19,711 nucleotides of DNA from Anaerolineales bacterium (GTDB taxonomy: Bacteria > Chloroflexota > Anaerolineae > 4572-78 > J111). Positions within the stretch are counted from its first letter, which is position 1, and every line of letters begins with the position of its first letter. Both the position numbers and the translations under genes were made by a program. Of this stretch, positions 16,225-19,711 are shown piece after piece. The DNA lies in assembly GCA_012032575.1 (NCBI GenBank), contig JAAUSP010000071.1, positions 1 to 19,711 of the forward strand, written 5' to 3'. The notes under the pieces were generated by a model. That model was not told where the DNA came from. It saw only the letters and a list, made by a program, of their open reading frames with translations, and did not search any database.

Positions 16225-16274
16225 TGCCAAAATTCTCCTTACTGCCCTCGTTAAAAGTCACCACCGCCAGGGAT

Positions 16275-16283
16275 ATTATACCA
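16275..16283 (-). promoter_or_regulatory. Extended -10 promoter of the DUF433-extension gene
   Basis: TGGTATAAT on the minus strand, ~45 nt before the start codon, in a context shared with 12386-12394. Confidence 0.7.
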
Positions 16284-16307
16284 CACATTGAACCAATCCA
16301 GCGGAGA

Positions 16308-16485
16308 ATAAGCCAGGGCAGCGGCGACCGGGGCCAGGGGGTGGGCCTAAAGCATAGGTAGGGGCGAGGCAACTCGAAGCGCGTTTTGGATGCTTCGAGA
16401 CCCTCCATCGAGTGGCCTCGCCCCTACCCCCCCGGTTGAAGAGGTGATAATAAATGTTGTGCTCTAAGCGGGGTGGACTGGACAT
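16308..16485 (-). pseudogene. RAYT fragment D, retaining the start codon
   Basis: MSSPPRLEHNIYYHLFNRGG begins at 16485 and is the N-terminus of a RAYT transposase. It is followed by the 70-bp palindrome and the AHPLAPVAAALAY-encoding stretch, then breaks off at the DUF433 promoter region. The HUH motif has been lost. Confidence 0.75.
16358..16427. repeat. 70-bp REP palindrome, copy 2 (core inverted relative to copy 1)
   Basis: The arms match copy 1 with one mismatch, but the internal 32 nt are the reverse complement of those in copy 1. Flanks on both sides are the same in the two copies, so the element occupies the same site in two RAYT fragments. Confidence 0.9.
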
Positions 16486-16500
16486 AGATTGCTCCGTTCG

Positions 16501-16536
16501 TAAGACCCTCAATAAGACCCTACGTAAGACATCTAG
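16501..16536. repeat. Three 12-bp tandem repeats (TAAGACCCTCAA type)
   Basis: TAAGACCCTCAA, TAAGACCCTACG and TAAGACATCTAG in direct succession. ACCCTCAATAAGACCCTA within this block recurs with one mismatch at 9268-9285. It lies upstream of the methyltransferase pair at the island's right border. I see no gene in 16537-16683; that stretch is AT-rich and presumably holds the promoter for the next gene. Confidence 0.5.
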
Positions 16537-16683
16537 CTCCTGCTAGGTTGCGAAAATTCTCCTAAGAGTATAAACTTATAAGGCTACTTTGCCCCCACAT
16601 CTTGTATCTCTTTGAGAAACACCCACAATATACAGTAGAAGTGTCAATTCAAGCAATATATTCTCACTTTGTGATGACTCTAA

Positions 16684-17928
16684 ATGAGCATAAGAAATCA
16701 TAGCTTTCTTTTTTTCTCTGATAACCTGTCAAATAAACTACTACCAATGGGCTATGAATTGATGCCCAACGTTAGTGATATTTTCGAGTTAGAATTTGCG
16801 CTCGGTGAAATAAACTTACTGGTAGAGGATGAATTAATTGAACGTAGTGCATTTATTGGAAAGGTAAATGGAGTGCCCACTAGACACTACAAATTAGGTT
16901 TGGCGTCCTCACTGGATATTTACAACAATAAATCAATCAGAACCCGTTCATTCTTTCAGAAAGGGCGTTTTTCTACAGGCTACGGTGTTCATAGTTTATT
17001 TCCCTATCGCGGAAAATTTCATGCTCAATTAGTGAAAGCTATTATTAATATTATTGGTTTAAAACCTGGTGATACATTACTTGATCCAATGATGGGAAGT
17101 GGGACAGCATGTATCGAAGCACAAACAATGGGTATCAATGCTATTGGTGTTGATATAAGTCCTTTCTGCAAGCTTATGGCCTCAGCGAAATCAATAGCTC
17201 TTACAACTGAGCCAACTATGCTAGACCGGGCAGTTGAAAATCCTCATGAGGCTGCGCAAGCATTAGCCAGATATGTTGGAAAAACAGAGGAGCTAGAGAA
17301 ATTTTCTGGTCATCGAAAAATTGTTTTACTTGCTTATTTAGATGCAATGGGATACGCCCGCCGGGTTAAGGACCAAGCAGTAGGCGACAAATTCCCGGAG
17401 GTTTTGAGTAGATACAAGCACACAATAAATGAGTTTGCGAGGTTACGCCAAGAGTTGGGGCTAGATCTTGGTCAGGCCCGGTTTGAGATTGGTAATACTT
17501 GTAACTTGACTTTAGAAGATGAAAGTATTGATGGTATTATAACTTCTCCGCCTTATTCTTTTGCGATTGATTATATAGAAAACGATTTGCCCCAACTTGA
17601 ATATCTTGGGGTTAATGTAGAAAACTTACGAAAAAACCTGATGGGGTTAAGGGGAGGAAATAAAAAGAAAGATCGGATTGAAACATATTTTTCTGATCTG
17701 AAATTAGCCCTTGCTGAAATGTCTCGTGTTCTCAGAACCGGAAAATACTGTGTAATTGTGATAGGGTCTAATGAAATTCAAACAGGAGGCATCAGGCACG
17801 AGGTCGAGATCAAAAACATTGCTCCAACATATAGACTTAAACTGGTTAAAGAGATGATCAAACCAATTCGTGGCATCCGAAACTCAATGACAGAAGAGTT
17901 TGTCTTGTTCTTTCAAAAGGAAACTTAA
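16684..17928 (+). CDS. DNA methyltransferase with Trm11-like order of motifs, 414 aa
   Basis: The AdoMet-binding motif LLDPMMGSGTACIEA (residues 132-146) is followed by VDISPFC and, much later, the catalytic ITSPPYSFAIDYIEND (~285-301). SPPY suggests N4-cytosine or N6-adenine exocyclic amino methylation. The order is motif I then IV, with ~140 residues between that may recognise DNA. GSNEIQTGGIRHEV and MTEEFVLFF are typical late motifs. The alternative is an RNA methyltransferase of the Trm11 type, but the neighbour is a clear DNA methyltransferase. The start has no obvious Shine-Dalgarno. The gene is far more AT-rich than the left half of the window, pointing to recent acquisition. The next gene starts 5 nt after its stop, indicating translational coupling. 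Confidence 0.8.
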   Translation: MSIRNHSFLFFSDNLSNKLLPMGYELMPNVSDIFELEFALGEINLLVEDELIERSAFIGKVNGVPTRHYKLGLASSLDIYNNKSIRTRSFFQKGRFSTGYGVHSLFPYRGKFHAQLVKAIINIIGLKPGDTLLDPMMGSGTACIEAQTMGINAIGVDISPFCKLMASAKSIALTTEPTMLDRAVENPHEAAQALARYVGKTEELEKFSGHRKIVLLAYLDAMGYARRVKDQAVGDKFPEVLSRYKHTINEFARLRQELGLDLGQARFEIGNTCNLTLEDESIDGIITSPPYSFAIDYIENDLPQLEYLGVNVENLRKNLMGLRGGNKKKDRIETYFSDLKLALAEMSRVLRTGKYCVIVIGSNEIQTGGIRHEVEIKNIAPTYRLKLVKEMIKPIRGIRNSMTEEFVLFFQKET

Positions 17929-17933
17929 AAGTT

Positions 17934-19532
17934 ATGTTATCTTCAGTTCATAATCTGGACTTGACAATAAAATACGTTTGTAGTTCTGAGTTAGATAAAC
18001 TGCAACAATCTGAAGAGATATTCGACGTTATTTTAGTGTCCTCTCCTTTTGATCGGTTTGATAAAGAAAAGCCTTTCAAATATGATCCTGAAGAACATTC
18101 GGATTATTTGTCAGAACTCTATAGTTGGTTAGAGCAGTGTCATTGCCATCTTAATAAAGATGGTTCGTTGTTAGTTTATGGCCTTCCACGCTGGTTACCT
18201 TATTTCGCCGAGTATCTACATGCTAGTATGATTTTTAAGTACTGGATTGTAATAAAGAATCCGGCTTCAATAAACGGCCCTATATTCCCTGCTTTTCACG
18301 AAGGTGTTTTGTTGTTTGTAAACAACAAATCAAATTTCACCCTTAACAAGGTACGTTATCCCCATATTATGTGTTCTCAATGTGAAGATTACTTGGCTGA
18401 TTGGGGAGGAAAAAAACACCTGCGACATCCCTATGGGCCGGTTATTTCTGATGTATGGGATGACCGCGAAGACTTTATTGATGAGGCGCATGGGCTTGCC
18501 CCTCATACGGTAGAGCGACTTCTTGAATTAACTTGTAAACCCGGCTTTAAAGTGCTCATTGCTGCCTATAATGGTGAACCCTATGCTGGCACAACCCCTT
18601 TGGATTTAGACGAAAACTTATCTACGGAAACACCCTCTACATCTGCCAGTCTGAGGAAAATTGAACGAGTAGTTCCAGAAATTAAGAAACCCTCGCATAA
18701 ATTTCTATTTTCTAAGGACGAGATATTTATAGGTGACACCATAGAAATAATGTCTGATTGGGTTTCAGATGGCAATGCTCGGTTCGATCTAATTTTTGCT
18801 GACCCCCCCTATAATCTAGAAAAAGGTTACGGCAAACTGGACGATGATTTAGAAGAACAAGAATATATACAATGGTGCGATCAGTGGTTAAATTTGTGTA
18901 CACAACTCCTGAAACCCACGGGGAGCCTTTATGTTCTTAACTTACCAAAATGGACTTATTTTCACGCAACCCTCTTAAATCAGCACTTATATTTTCAACA
19001 GTGGATAGCTTGGGATGCTCTCTCTGAACCACGTGGCAGAGTTATGCCGGCTCATTATGGGTTACTATTATATACTAAACACCCTACAGAGTTTACCTAT
19101 AATTCCCTTCCTAGAATCCCCAAACCAGATCAATGTTTTCGGTCAAAGTGTATTAACAGTCGTCCACCAACTGCACCGAAGGAAGAAATTTCCGACATCT
19201 GGTATGATGTACATAGAATTAAACACAAACGAGATCGTGATGCTCACCCTTGCCAACTTCCAATTAAGCTGTTAGAGCGTGTTATTCAAATTAGTTCCAA
19301 TCCAGGGGATTTGGTTCTTGATCCTTTCCTGGGTACTGGTACAACGGCGATTGTTGCAAAGGCTCTGGGCCGATACTTTATTGGCACAGATATTGATAAC
19401 AAATATCGTGATATTGCTTTAGCAAGATTGGAAAAGATTTCATTTGGGGAAAATGTTAAACAGGTCGAAGCTACGGTTCCTTCTTTTCTGGCCTTAGAAA
19501 AGACAGAGATAAGACAATTCACACTTTTCTAG
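17934..19532 (+). CDS. Internally duplicated beta-class DNA methyltransferase: degenerate N-half, intact C-half, 532 aa
   Basis: The C-terminal half is a complete N4/N6 amino methyltransferase: FDLIFADPPYNLEKGYG (D290-PPY) and, at 463-471, DPFLGTGTTAIVAKALGRYFIGTDI. The N-terminal half aligns with it block by block: FDVILVSSPFDRFDKEKPF, DGSLLVYGLPRWLPYF against GSLYVLNLPKWTYF, and ISDVWDD against ISDIWYD. However, DPPY has become SSPF and the AdoMet loop has become KVLIAAYNGEPYAG, so it should neither bind AdoMet nor catalyse. Each half has a Cys pair at an equivalent place (MCSQC; CFRSKC). The dead half may contribute to DNA recognition or internal dimerisation. AT-rich like its partner gene. 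Confidence 0.88.
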   Translation: MLSSVHNLDLTIKYVCSSELDKLQQSEEIFDVILVSSPFDRFDKEKPFKYDPEEHSDYLSELYSWLEQCHCHLNKDGSLLVYGLPRWLPYFAEYLHASMIFKYWIVIKNPASINGPIFPAFHEGVLLFVNNKSNFTLNKVRYPHIMCSQCEDYLADWGGKKHLRHPYGPVISDVWDDREDFIDEAHGLAPHTVERLLELTCKPGFKVLIAAYNGEPYAGTTPLDLDENLSTETPSTSASLRKIERVVPEIKKPSHKFLFSKDEIFIGDTIEIMSDWVSDGNARFDLIFADPPYNLEKGYGKLDDDLEEQEYIQWCDQWLNLCTQLLKPTGSLYVLNLPKWTYFHATLLNQHLYFQQWIAWDALSEPRGRVMPAHYGLLLYTKHPTEFTYNSLPRIPKPDQCFRSKCINSRPPTAPKEEISDIWYDVHRIKHKRDRDAHPCQLPIKLLERVIQISSNPGDLVLDPFLGTGTTAIVAKALGRYFIGTDIDNKYRDIALARLEKISFGENVKQVEATVPSFLALEKTEIRQFTLF

Positions 19533-19623
19533 GGTTCGACTTTATACTGGGTTGGTCTTTGAATTGCCGAATGCCCTCTATTTAAGTATTTTTCCCCCAT
19601 CTTTCCTTGAAGAGAGAAGGTTA

Positions 19624-19711
19624 TTAAGGAGGATTTAATTTTTCATCAAGAAAAGCTGAAAAACGAGCTATTTCTTCTGAATGGAACGTAAAAACATCTT
19701 CATAGGCTACA
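19624..19711 (-). CDS. C-terminal end of a convergent gene running off the right edge
   Basis: The minus strand is open from the edge to a TAA at 19626-19624, encoding AYEDVFTFHSEEIARFSAFL and DEKLNPP. The length is too short to identify. It faces the methyltransferase pair, where a restriction endonuclease would often be found; that is a guess from position only. Confidence 0.4.
   Translation of the reverse strand, partial: VAYEDVFTFHSEEIARFSAFLDEKLNPP

Overview
The window looks like a piece of a draft genome from an environmental Chloroflexota (Anaerolineae-like) bacterium. This rests on the GC-rich core genes, the SCP2/carbohydrate-binding architecture, a giant hybrid kinase, a CUAEP-tail radical SAM protein and dense palindromic repeats. 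The phylum call is inference. No RNA gene or CRISPR array was seen.

Layout. (1) Positions 1-1066: the 3' part of an SCP2-domain protein with a Pro-Gln linker and a jelly-roll-like C-terminus. (2) 1193-6911: a two-gene phosphorelay operon, a ~1469-residue hybrid sensor kinase (REC-PAS-PAS-GAF-GAF-HisKA-HATPase-REC-REC-HPt) followed by a REC-HisKA-HATPase kinase. (3) 7071-9163, minus strand: a small acidic hypothetical protein and a B12-type radical SAM protein. The true C-terminus of the latter lies in another frame and carries an in-frame UGA in the context W-Y-C-U-A-E-P with a SECIS-like hairpin, so it is probably a selenoprotein. (4) About 9270-16540, almost all minus strand: a modification/defence island. 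It holds a PvuII-like N4-cytosine methyltransferase + HNH endonuclease + Vsr/DUF559-like nuclease, and a C5-cytosine methyltransferase + DUF4928-like probable endonuclease followed by a truncated copy of the same Vsr-like gene. Two DUF433 genes and four degraded fragments of a REP-associated tyrosine transposase (RAYT), two carrying 70-bp palindromes, lie between them. (5) 16684-19711: an AT-rich, apparently foreign pair of DNA methyltransferases, the second an internal duplication with one dead and one intact half, plus the end of a convergent gene at the right edge.

Six genes are each interrupted by one apparent single-base loss, all of the same sign relative to the coding strand and mostly beside a short homopolymer. 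Consensus sequencing error is the simplest explanation. The CDS spans given here are frame-repaired where the domain evidence is clear.

The most interesting points are the hidden selenocysteine tail, two unrelated restriction-modification cassettes that end in the same Vsr-like nuclease module, RAYT debris and palindromes placed exactly at module borders with an inverted core between two copies, likely leaderless expression of both island methyltransferases, and the half-dead duplicated methyltransferase.
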